From assembly GCF_002074055.1 (NCBI RefSeq), contig NZ_CP014619.1, positions 124,001-188,000 of the forward strand: a stretch of DNA of 64,000 nt, written 5' to 3'. Under the pieces are notes generated by a model. It had not been told where the DNA came from, ran no database searches, and saw nothing but the letters and a program-made list of their open reading frames with translations. Source of the DNA: Frondihabitans sp. 762G35 (GTDB lineage Bacteria > Actinomycetota > Actinomycetes > Actinomycetales > Microbacteriaceae). The position numbers and the translations under genes were made by a program. Below, in pieces: positions 45,668 through 53,800 of the stretch. The number at the start of each line of letters is the position of its first letter. Position 1 is the stretch's first letter.

Positions 45668-45754
45668 TGACAAGGTGGTCGTTGAAAAGTTGTCCGTGTA
45701 CTATCTCGGCGTGAAGCAATCTGGGGTGGCTCCGACGACACGACGAGGCCCCCG

Positions 45755-46204
45755 ATGACGCCCACAGACCCCGACCGGCACGTCCTGAACGGCTTCCCCG
45801 AGAAGGCCCTGGGCTTCTTCCGGGCGGTGGAGCGGAGTCGGCGCCGGGTCGCATCCGACCACGGCCTCTCGGAGATCGAACTCCGCGCGCTCTTCCGCAT
45901 CGGCGCCGAGGGCACGATCACCCCCAAGGAGCTGGCCGACGACCTCGGTCTCACGAAGGGCGCCATCACCGGCGTCTCCACGCGACTCGTCGAGGCCGGT
46001 CACGTGAGGCGCGTCGACCACCCCCACGATCGGCGCCGCCTCCACCTGGCGCTCACGGAGGCAGGTCACGTGACGGTCGGGGCGATGCACGTGGAGTTCC
46101 GGGAGATGCTCTCGACGGCGGGCACAGAGCTCACGGATGCCGAGCTGGAGAGCGCCGGCGCGGTCCTGTCCGCGCTGAGCGCGCGCATCCTCGCGAATCC
46201 CTGA
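45755..46204 (+). CDS. MarR-family regulator divergent from the rhodopsin operon
   Basis: A 149-residue winged-helix regulator: LSEIELRALFRIGAEG and TPKELADDLGLTKGAITGVSTRL (recognition helix, residues about 56-78), then the wing DHPHDRRRLHLALTEAG. The divergent arrangement makes it the candidate regulator of rhodopsin-crtY-blh; its ligand is not known. It ends convergently with the NCS1 permease. Confidence 0.85.
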   Translation: MTPTDPDRHVLNGFPEKALGFFRAVERSRRRVASDHGLSEIELRALFRIGAEGTITPKELADDLGLTKGAITGVSTRLVEAGHVRRVDHPHDRRRLHLALTEAGHVTVGAMHVEFREMLSTAGTELTDAELESAGAVLSALSARILANP

Positions 46205-46244
46205 GCGCCGCCGGCGGTCGGCGGGTCGCCCCGCGTTCAGCGGG

Positions 46245-47690
46245 TCAGTCGTCGACCGCGCCCTCGAGCTCGAGCTGGCTCGACCGCCTCGCGGCCTCCT
46301 CCTCGGTGTGGTCGATGCCGCGGGAGAACACGAAGTAGAGGAGGCCCGCGACGACGAGTCCGACGACGAAGGAGAAGTCGGCCCCGCCGAGAGCCTCGGC
46401 GATCGGCCCCGTGAACAGGCCCGGGAGCGAGAAGAAGGGGATCATCGCGACGAAACCGACCCCGTAGGCGACGAGGCCGCGCCACGACCAGCGCCGGTAG
46501 ATCCCGTGCGGGTTGAAGATCTCGGTGATGGCGTAGTGTCCGTGGCGCACGGCGTAGAAGTCGACGAGGTTGACGCTGGTCCACGGGATGAGGAAGTAGA
46601 GCATCAGCAGGACGAAGTTGTTGAAGCTGCCGAGGTAGTCGGCCGGGATGAGCAGGGCGACGACGACGGTCACGATCCCGACGACGGTCAGTCCGACGAC
46701 GCGCGTGCGGACGGTCGCCTTCACGCTGCGGAACGCGTCGAGACCGCTCACGCTCGTCAGCATGGCGCCGTACGCGTTGACGCCCATGATCGAGATGAGG
46801 GCGAGCGTGGAGATGAGGATCACGATCGTGCCGAAGCCGGGGAACAGGTTGTCGCCCACCTGCTTGAGCGATCCGATCGCGTCGACCTTCGGGATGCGGG
46901 TGGCGAGGAGCGAGCCGAGCCCCATGAGCCAGACCGCGGATCCGGCCGCCCCCAGGTAGGTGAAGAAGATCAGCTTCGGAGCGGACGACTTCGGGGGGAG
47001 GTAGCGGGAGTAGTCGGAGACGTAGACGGCGTAGCTGATGTTGTAGCCGGCGGCGAGAGAGAACTGGACGAGGAAGGCCGTGAGATCGAAGCCCCCCGCG
47101 TGCCCCGCGGCGGGTGCCGGCAGGGTGGTGAACGCCAGGACGGTCGTGATCGCGAAGGCCGCGACGAGAAGGTAGGTCAGCCAGCGCTGGACGAAGTGGA
47201 GGAGGTCGTGTCCGACGACGGCGATGACGATCGACAGGGCCGTCAGCAGGGGGTACCAGATCCAGGTGACCCCGGGGAGCACGAGGCCGAGGCCCTGGGT
47301 CGCGAGGATCACGTCGAAGACCATGAAGCCGATGTAGACGAACACCGTCGCGAGGAAAGGCACGATCACCCCGCGACTGCCGAACTGGGCGCGCGACTGG
47401 ATCATCTGGGGCAGGCCCATCCGCGGACCCTGGTTCGCGTGGAAGGCCATGAAGAAGGTTCCGAACAGGGCCCCGAGGACGATCGCGAGGAACGAGGATC
47501 CGGCCGAGAGCCCGAGCTCCGGGCCCAGGAAGCCGATCACCATCGTCGGCAGGACGAAGTTGCCCGTGAACCAGAACGGCGCCTGGTGCCAGACCTTGCC
47601 GCGGCGCTCCGACCACGGGACGTAGTCGATCGAGTGCTGCTCGATGACGGATCCGGCGGCGCTGCCGGAGGCGGGGGTGGAGGGGGACAT
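46245..47690 (-). CDS. NCS1-family nucleobase/hydantoin-type permease
   Basis: A 481-residue cation symporter with twelve predicted helices. PFWFTGNFVLPTMVIGFLG at helix 1, FGTFFMAFHANQGPRMGLPQMIQSR at helices 2-3 (residues about 60-85) and AAGYNISYAVYVSDYSRYLP near the middle are NCS1 hallmarks. The family carries cytosine, purines, allantoin or hydantoins; this substrate is unknown. The ATG at 47690 has a GAGGAG site; the longer frame start is ignored. It is last of the ureohydrolase-amidase-permease set. Confidence 0.88.
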   Translation of the reverse strand: MSPSTPASGSAAGSVIEQHSIDYVPWSERRGKVWHQAPFWFTGNFVLPTMVIGFLGPELGLSAGSSFLAIVLGALFGTFFMAFHANQGPRMGLPQMIQSRAQFGSRGVIVPFLATVFVYIGFMVFDVILATQGLGLVLPGVTWIWYPLLTALSIVIAVVGHDLLHFVQRWLTYLLVAAFAITTVLAFTTLPAPAAGHAGGFDLTAFLVQFSLAAGYNISYAVYVSDYSRYLPPKSSAPKLIFFTYLGAAGSAVWLMGLGSLLATRIPKVDAIGSLKQVGDNLFPGFGTIVILISTLALISIMGVNAYGAMLTSVSGLDAFRSVKATVRTRVVGLTVVGIVTVVVALLIPADYLGSFNNFVLLMLYFLIPWTSVNLVDFYAVRHGHYAITEIFNPHGIYRRWSWRGLVAYGVGFVAMIPFFSLPGLFTGPIAEALGGADFSFVVGLVVAGLLYFVFSRGIDHTEEEAARRSSQLELEGAVDD

Positions 47691-47763
47691 CGACTTCTCC
47701 TCGTTCGCTTCGAGTGATCTTCTGGGAGTGGTCTGCTGGAAGGGGTCTGCTGGGGCGGCCGGA

Positions 47764-49179
47764 TCAGCCGAACGCCGGGTAGCCGGGGGCGCTCGCGGGC
47801 CACGGCCGGGCGCTCTCCCACCGGGCCGCAACGTCGAGGAGGGCCAGGTCGGCCCACCGGGGAGCCGTCACCTGGAGGCCGAAGGGCATCCCGTCGTCGA
47901 GGGGACCGGCGGGGAGCGACACGGCGGGGAGGCCGGTGAGGTTCTGGACGGCGGTCGAGTACACCTCGGGGACGAGGAGACCTCCGGCATCGTCGCCGAG
48001 GCGGCCGTCCGCGGTGAGGCCGGTCACGGCGAGCGTGGGTGTCACGAGGACGGCGTCGTCCGCGAGCAGGGCGTCGAGCCGCGCCACGGTGTCGAACCGG
48101 CGGCGGCGCGCGGCGAGGTAGGCGTCGATGCCGATGCCGAGGCCGTACTCGAGGAACTCCCGCGCGCTCGGGTGGAGCGAGGCGGCGTCGCGTTCGATGC
48201 GCTCGCGACCGAGAGCTGCGACGTGCTCGGCGGCCGCGAGCACGAACCAGTCCTCGTCGGGACTCGCTCCGGGGAAGAAGTCTCCGGCGGCACGCTCCTC
48301 GATCGGGATCCCGAGTGTCGACGCCAGACGCTCCGCTCCCTCGTGGAAGGCCTCCGCCACGGCGGGGTCGAGCGGCCCGAGGTCATCGGTCCGCTCGGCC
48401 ACGATCAGGCGGGACGGTGCGGGACGAGGTCGCAGGCGCTCGGGCGACGCGGTCGGATCGCCCGCGACCGGGCCGGCGACGACGTCGAGCAGGAGCCGCA
48501 GGTCGTCGACCGAGGTCGCCATCAGCCCGTCGGTCGACAGGTCGATCCAGTCGGGGACCGTGCGCCGTCCGATGACGCCGTTCGTCGGCTTGAAGCCGAG
48601 GAGCCCGGTCAGGCCGGCGGGGATCCGCACGGACCCTCCGCCGTCGGTCCCGGTGGCGATCGGGACGAGCCCCGCGGCGAGGGCCGCCGCCGACCCGCCG
48701 CTCGAGCCGCCGGGCGAGCGCTCCGGATTCCACGGGTTGCGCGTCGCCCCGGAGAGGAGGTTGTCGGTGAAGCCCTCGATGCAGAACTCGGGGACGTTCG
48801 TCTTGCCGATCGGGACGGCGCCGGCCCCGCGGATCCTGCCCGCCACGAGCCCGTCGCCCGTCGCGGGCGGGGCGCCCTCGAACCAGCGGGAGCCGTGCCG
48901 GGTCGGGAGGCCGCGGAGGTCGTCGTTGTCCTTGACGAGGAAGGGAAGACCCAGGAGCGGCCCGGAGGTCTCGCCGTGCGCGATCGCGTCGTCGAGGGCG
49001 TCGGCCTCGCGGCGGGCCTCCTCGGCGCGCAGGGCGACGACCGCTCCGAGAGCGGCGTGCTCCTCGATCCGGTCCAGGGCGCGCTCGACCAGGTCGCGGG
49101 CCGTGACCCGTCCGGCGCGCACATCGGAGGAGAGCCGTCGGAGGAGGCCGGGCGGGGCTGCGGGGGACGTCGTCGTCAC
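47764..49179 (-). CDS. Amidase-signature family amidase
   Basis: A 471-residue serine amidase. The Ser-cisSer-Lys triad is visible as Lys in FLVKDNDD and the two serines in PGGSSGGSAAAL (about residues 150-162), with TDGGGSVRIPA following. It hydrolyses a carboxamide to acid plus ammonia. Start: GTG 49179, 13 bases after the ureohydrolase stop, preceded by GAGAGG. With its neighbours, 4-guanidinobutyramide is an attractive substrate (inference from pathway logic). Confidence 0.87.
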   Translation of the reverse strand: MTTTSPAAPPGLLRRLSSDVRAGRVTARDLVERALDRIEEHAALGAVVALRAEEARREADALDDAIAHGETSGPLLGLPFLVKDNDDLRGLPTRHGSRWFEGAPPATGDGLVAGRIRGAGAVPIGKTNVPEFCIEGFTDNLLSGATRNPWNPERSPGGSSGGSAAALAAGLVPIATGTDGGGSVRIPAGLTGLLGFKPTNGVIGRRTVPDWIDLSTDGLMATSVDDLRLLLDVVAGPVAGDPTASPERLRPRPAPSRLIVAERTDDLGPLDPAVAEAFHEGAERLASTLGIPIEERAAGDFFPGASPDEDWFVLAAAEHVAALGRERIERDAASLHPSAREFLEYGLGIGIDAYLAARRRRFDTVARLDALLADDAVLVTPTLAVTGLTADGRLGDDAGGLLVPEVYSTAVQNLTGLPAVSLPAGPLDDGMPFGLQVTAPRWADLALLDVAARWESARPWPASAPGYPAFG

Positions 49180-49192
49180 GGGGCGGTGCCTC

Positions 49193-50128
49193 TCAGCTCC
49201 GGGGCACCATCGAGGTGAGCAGCTCGTACGCGACGTGGGACGCCGCGATGCCGGTGAGCTGCGCGTGGTCGTAGGCCGGGGCGACCTCGACGACGTCGGC
49301 ACCGACGATCCGGTGCTCGCGGAGGGCGCGCAGGAACTCGAGGAGTTCGCGGCTCGTCAATCCGCCGGCCTCGGGCGTACCGGTGCCGGGAGCGTGCGCC
49401 GGGTCGAGGACGTCGATGTCGACGGACACGTACACGGGGCGGTCGCCGAGGCGGGCGTGCAGGCGGTCGATCGCGGCCGCGAGCCCCGTGCGTTCGATCT
49501 CGTGGGACGCGATGATCGAGAAGCCGAGTCGCGAGTCGTCCTCGAGGTCGCCGCGGTCGTAGAGCGGCCCGCGGATGCCGACGTGCAGGCTCGCCGTGAG
49601 GTCGATCAGCCCCTCCTCGGAGGCGCGTCGGAACGGCGTGCCGTGGGTGACGGGAGCGTCGAAGTAGGTGTCCCACGTGTCGAGGTGCGCGTCGAAGTGA
49701 ACGACGGCCACCGGCCCGTGGTGCTTGGCCACGCTGCGGAGCAGGGGGAGCGCGATCGTGTGGTCGCCGCCGATCGTGAGGAGCCTCGTGCCCCCGGCGG
49801 TCAGCTCGTCGGCGCGCGCCTCGATCTCGGCGACGGCCTCGTCGATGCTGAACGGGTTCACGGCGATGTCGCCCGCGTCGGCGACCTGGAGCTCGGCGAA
49901 GGGCGAGACGTCCTGCACGGGGTTGTAGGGGCGCAGGAGCCGCGACGACTCCCGCACGTGCGCCGGCCCGAACCGCGCGCCCGGCCGGTAGCTCACGCCG
50001 CTGTCGAACGGGATGCCCACGACCGCGATGTCGGCCCGCTCGACCTGGTCGAGCCGGGGCAACAGGGCGAAGGTCGCGATCCCTGCGTACCGCGGACTCG
50101 TGCTGGAGTCTCTCGGGCCCACCGTCAT
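49193..50128 (-). CDS. Ureohydrolase of the agmatinase/guanidinobutyrase family
   Basis: A 311-residue manganese enzyme that releases urea from a guanidino compound. Metal ligands are all present: [23 protein letters not shown] and [23 protein letters not shown]. The sequence is of the agmatinase (SpeB) type rather than arginase, but agmatine, guanidinobutyrate and guanidinopropionate users cannot be told apart by eye. It is first of a three-gene minus-strand set and divergent from the XRE-cupin regulator. Confidence 0.88.
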   Translation of the reverse strand: MTVGPRDSSTSPRYAGIATFALLPRLDQVERADIAVVGIPFDSGVSYRPGARFGPAHVRESSRLLRPYNPVQDVSPFAELQVADAGDIAVNPFSIDEAVAEIEARADELTAGGTRLLTIGGDHTIALPLLRSVAKHHGPVAVVHFDAHLDTWDTYFDAPVTHGTPFRRASEEGLIDLTASLHVGIRGPLYDRGDLEDDSRLGFSIIASHEIERTGLAAAIDRLHARLGDRPVYVSVDIDVLDPAHAPGTGTPEAGGLTSRELLEFLRALREHRIVGADVVEVAPAYDHAQLTGIAASHVAYELLTSMVPRS

Positions 50129-50170
50129 CGCGTCCTCCTTCGGCTGCGTCCTCGATCGGAGACGTTACCG

Positions 50171-50194
50171 TGTTGTTGTTTCTCAGGCAACAAA
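50171..50194. promoter_or_regulatory. Inverted repeat between ureohydrolase and XRE-cupin genes
   Basis: TTGTTG (50173-50178) and CAACAA (50188-50193) form a perfect inverted repeat with a nine-base centre inside the 123-base divergent gap, a likely operator of the XRE-cupin protein. Confidence 0.5.
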
Positions 50195-50251
50195 TGTTTT
50201 CTGACCGGGACCGACGCGGCGCCACGGCCACGCCGCCTAGACTCGGGCGTC

Positions 50252-50836
50252 ATGCGAGCCGTGCCTCCCTCCCCGCAGACCGGACCCATCTCGCTCGGCC
50301 CGAAACTCCGAGCCACGCGGCTCGCCCAGGGGCTGACGATGGCGCAGCTCGCCGAGGCGACGGGGCTCACGAAGGGCTTCATCAGCAGGATCGAGCGCGA
50401 CGAGACCTCGCCCAGCGTCGCGACGCTCGTCACCCTCTGCCAGGTCCTCTCCCTGCCGGTCGGCTCCCTGTTCGAGCCTCCGGAGCACGAGGTCGTCCGG
50501 CTGGAGGACGCCCCCCGCATCAACTTCGGCGGCACGCTCGCGGACGAGCGGCTCCTGACGCCGCGGTCGGAGTCGGGCATCCAGCTCCTGCGATCCGTCC
50601 TCTCGGCGGGCGCGAGCGGCGGTGCCGATTTCTACACGATCACCTGCGAGGTGGAGGTGCTCCACGTTCTCGACGGGGGCATCACCGTGAAGTTCCCGCA
50701 TCACGACGTCGAGCTCGGGGCGGGCGACTCGCTGACGATCGGCGGCCGGGAGCCGCACACCTGGGTGAACGCGACCGGCGCTCGCAGCGAGGTCCTCTGG
50801 GCGATCGTGCCCGCGGCGTGGAGCGGTTCGGCCTGA
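50252..50836 (+). CDS. XRE-family regulator with C-terminal cupin sensor domain
   Basis: A 194-residue regulator: HTH_XRE at residues about 15-70 (LRATRLAQGLTMAQLAEATGL, cited by position 20-40, then TKGFISRIERDETSPS) and a cupin barrel at about 115-185 (VLHVLDGGITVKF, GAGDSLTIGGREPHTW). The architecture is that of PuuR-type regulators of polyamine and amino-acid catabolism, fitting a neighbouring ureohydrolase operon. TAGACT (50238-50243) lies eight bases before the ATG. Confidence 0.87.
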   Translation: MRAVPPSPQTGPISLGPKLRATRLAQGLTMAQLAEATGLTKGFISRIERDETSPSVATLVTLCQVLSLPVGSLFEPPEHEVVRLEDAPRINFGGTLADERLLTPRSESGIQLLRSVLSAGASGGADFYTITCEVEVLHVLDGGITVKFPHHDVELGAGDSLTIGGREPHTWVNATGARSEVLWAIVPAAWSGSA

Positions 50837-50858
50837 GTCGCCGCCCCGCGGCGCGACC

Positions 50859-53800
50859 TCAGGCGCCGGTGCGCCGCGGTCCCGGTGCGTGACGCTCGGC
50901 CCGCTGCCGAGTGAGGTGCATCAGCACGAGGCCGAGCCCGACCAGCAGGATCAGCGCCCCGCCGAGCAGGATCGCGCCCGTCCCGGTGCTGCCGGTGAAG
51001 GCCAGCGCTCCGATGACGGGGGCCGCGGCCGAGGCCACGATCGCCGCGACGACGGACGGGTAGATCACGGTGACGAGTGCCCGGACGGTGACGGCGTCGG
51101 TATCGGTGACGCGGTAGCCGATGGACGCGGTGCCGTGGAAGTTGTGCTCCGGCGTGAAGGTCACCGAGCCTGCGCGGGCGGCGAACGTGCCCTTGCCCGG
51201 CAGGGCGAACGACTCGACCGAGGCGCCCGTCCTCGGGTCGATCAGGCGGACCGTCGCCTGCTCGAAGCGGGCTCCCGGAGTCACGCGGTCGTTGGCCAGG
51301 ATGCGGACCGTCGCGACCTCGTTCGGGGCCGCGGTCACCGAGTCGTCGGCCGCAGCCGCTCCGGCCTGGACCGTGATGGTCGCCGTCGCCACCGTGATCT
51401 GGCCGCTCGCGTCGGTGGCCGTGTAGGTGAACGAGTCGACGCCCGAGAAGCCCTCGCGCGGGACGTAGCGGTAGGAGCCGTCGCGGTTCACCGTCACGGT
51501 GCCGTGCGCCGGCCTGGCGCGCAACGCGGCCGTCAGCCCGGAGCCGCTGTCGTCGGCCAGGAGACCCGAGGCCGCCCCGACGACGAGCGCGCGGCCCGCC
51601 GTCGTCCGGCCGCTGTCGGGTGCCGCCACCGGCGTGACCCGCACCGTGACGGTGGTCGTCGCGTCCTGGCCGTCGGAGTCGCGGACCGTGTAGTCGAACG
51701 TCTCGACGCCGGAGAACCCGGCGGCCGGCGTGTACGTCAGCACACCCGCTCCGCTCACGTCCGCCGTGCCGCCCGCCGTCGGGACCGTCGCGGCCGTCAC
51801 GATCAGGCCGGTGCCGGAGTCGTTGCCGAGGAGTCCGGGTGCGCCGACGACGATCCGGTGGCCCGCGGTGGTCCTCTCGGTGTCCGCGGTGGCGCGGGGG
51901 GTGACGACGATCGTCACCGTGCCGGTGCGCACCTGGCCCGAGCTGTCCGTCGCCGTGTAGGTGAACGAGTCGGCTCCCGAGAATCCGGCGGTGGGCGTGT
52001 ACGCGTAGGAGCCGTCGGGGTCGACGGTCACGGTGCCGTGCGCCGGCGCCGCGTCGAGACGCGCGACCTGGCCCGTGCCGGAGCTCTGCGACAGCAGACC
52101 GTTCGCGGCCGTCACGTCGAGGGGCGAGCCGGCCGCCGTCTTCGTCGCGTACGGGGCGGCGAGGTTGCCGACGAGCACGCGCACGGTCGCCGTGGCCGCC
52201 TGCCCGTCCGCGTCGACGACGGTGTACGAGAACGTGTCCGTGCCCGAGAACCCGGCGTCGGGCGTGTAGGCGAGATCGCCCGTGGAGGAGCGGTCGACGC
52301 GGCCGTGAGCGGGAGCCGCCCGCCCGGTCCCGGACGCGGGGGCGACGGTCAGACCGGTGCCGCGGTCGTTCCCCGTCAGCGTGGCGACGGGGATGTCGAG
52401 CGCCGTGTTCGCGGGCGTCGTGAGGGAGTCGTCGACGGCGCGCGGGGTCACAGTGATCGCGACGGTGGCGGTGGCCGGGGCTCCTGCGCCGTCCGCGATC
52501 GCGTAGGAAACGGTGTCGGTTCCGGAGAAGCCGGCGGCGGGGACGTAGTCGACGGTGCCGTCGGTGGCGATCACGAGCGATCCGCCCTTCGGCGTCGTCA
52601 CCGCGGTGCCGGGTGCGCCCGAGCCGACGGCGGTGACGGTCAGCCCCGTGCCGCGATCGTTCCCGAGCACGCCGGGAGCGTCGCGGTGCAGGGTCACGCC
52701 CGCGACCGTGGTCAGCGTGTCGGACACGGCGAGAGGCGCGACGTGGATCGTCACCGAGCCGGCCGCGACGGATCCCGAGGAGTCGGTCGCCGTGTAGCCG
52801 AAGGTGTCCGTGCCGGAGAAGCCGGCGGCGGGCGTGTACGCGTAGGAGCCGTCGCGCGCCACCGTGGCCGAGCCGTGCGCGGGCGACGTGGCGAGGGCGG
52901 CCGCGAGGTCGCTGCCCGCGTCGTTCCGCAGGAGCCCCGAGGAGACCGGGACCGAGAGGGCGGTGCCGACCGTGGTCGATCCGGTGTCGGCGGCGGCGAC
53001 GGGTGCGACGTGCACGGTCACCGTGGTGGTGCTGGTGCCGCCCGAGGTGTCCTGGACGACGTAGGTGAATGTCGTGTCCCCGGAGAAGGTCGGGGCGATG
53101 GCGAAGGCCAGACCGCCGTCGCCGGCCAGGGTGACGGTGCCGCCCTCGGGCTGCGTCACGGAGGAGATCACCAGGGCCGTGCCGCGGTCGTTGCCGAGCA
53201 GGGTCGCTGCGGGGATCGCCAGCGTCGTGCCGGACGACGCCGAGACGACGTCGGGGTTCGCCTTCGGGGCGACGGTCACCGTGACGGTCGACGTGGTGCT
53301 CGTGCCGGAGCCGTCGGTGACCGTGTACGCGAACGAGTCCGTCCCCGAGAAGCCCGTGGCGGGCGCGTAGTCGAAGGCACCGCCGAAGGAGACCGTGACG
53401 GTTCCGTTCGCGGGCTGCTCGGCCGTCGCGGTGAGGTCGGACCCCGACGCGTTCGAGAGGAGCCCGTGCGCCGCGTCGACGTGGTCGACGACGCCGGCGA
53501 TCGCCTGGATCGCGATCGGCCCGGCGGCGGGCGCCACTGTGATCGTCGCGACCGCGGTGGCCTGCTGGCCGGAGCCGTCGGTCACCGTGTAGTCGAACCG
53601 GTGGGTCCCCGAGAAGCCCGGCGTCGACGCGTAGGTCACGCTGCCGTCGCCGTTCAACGTCGCCGAGCCCATCGATGCGGAGCCGACGGAGGTGACGCGC
53701 AGGTCGGTGCCGCGATCGTTCGCGACGAACACGGAGGGGTCGAGGCGCTCGGCTGCTCCTGCGGTGGTGCCGGGCACGGTGTCGTCGACGGCGACCGGGG

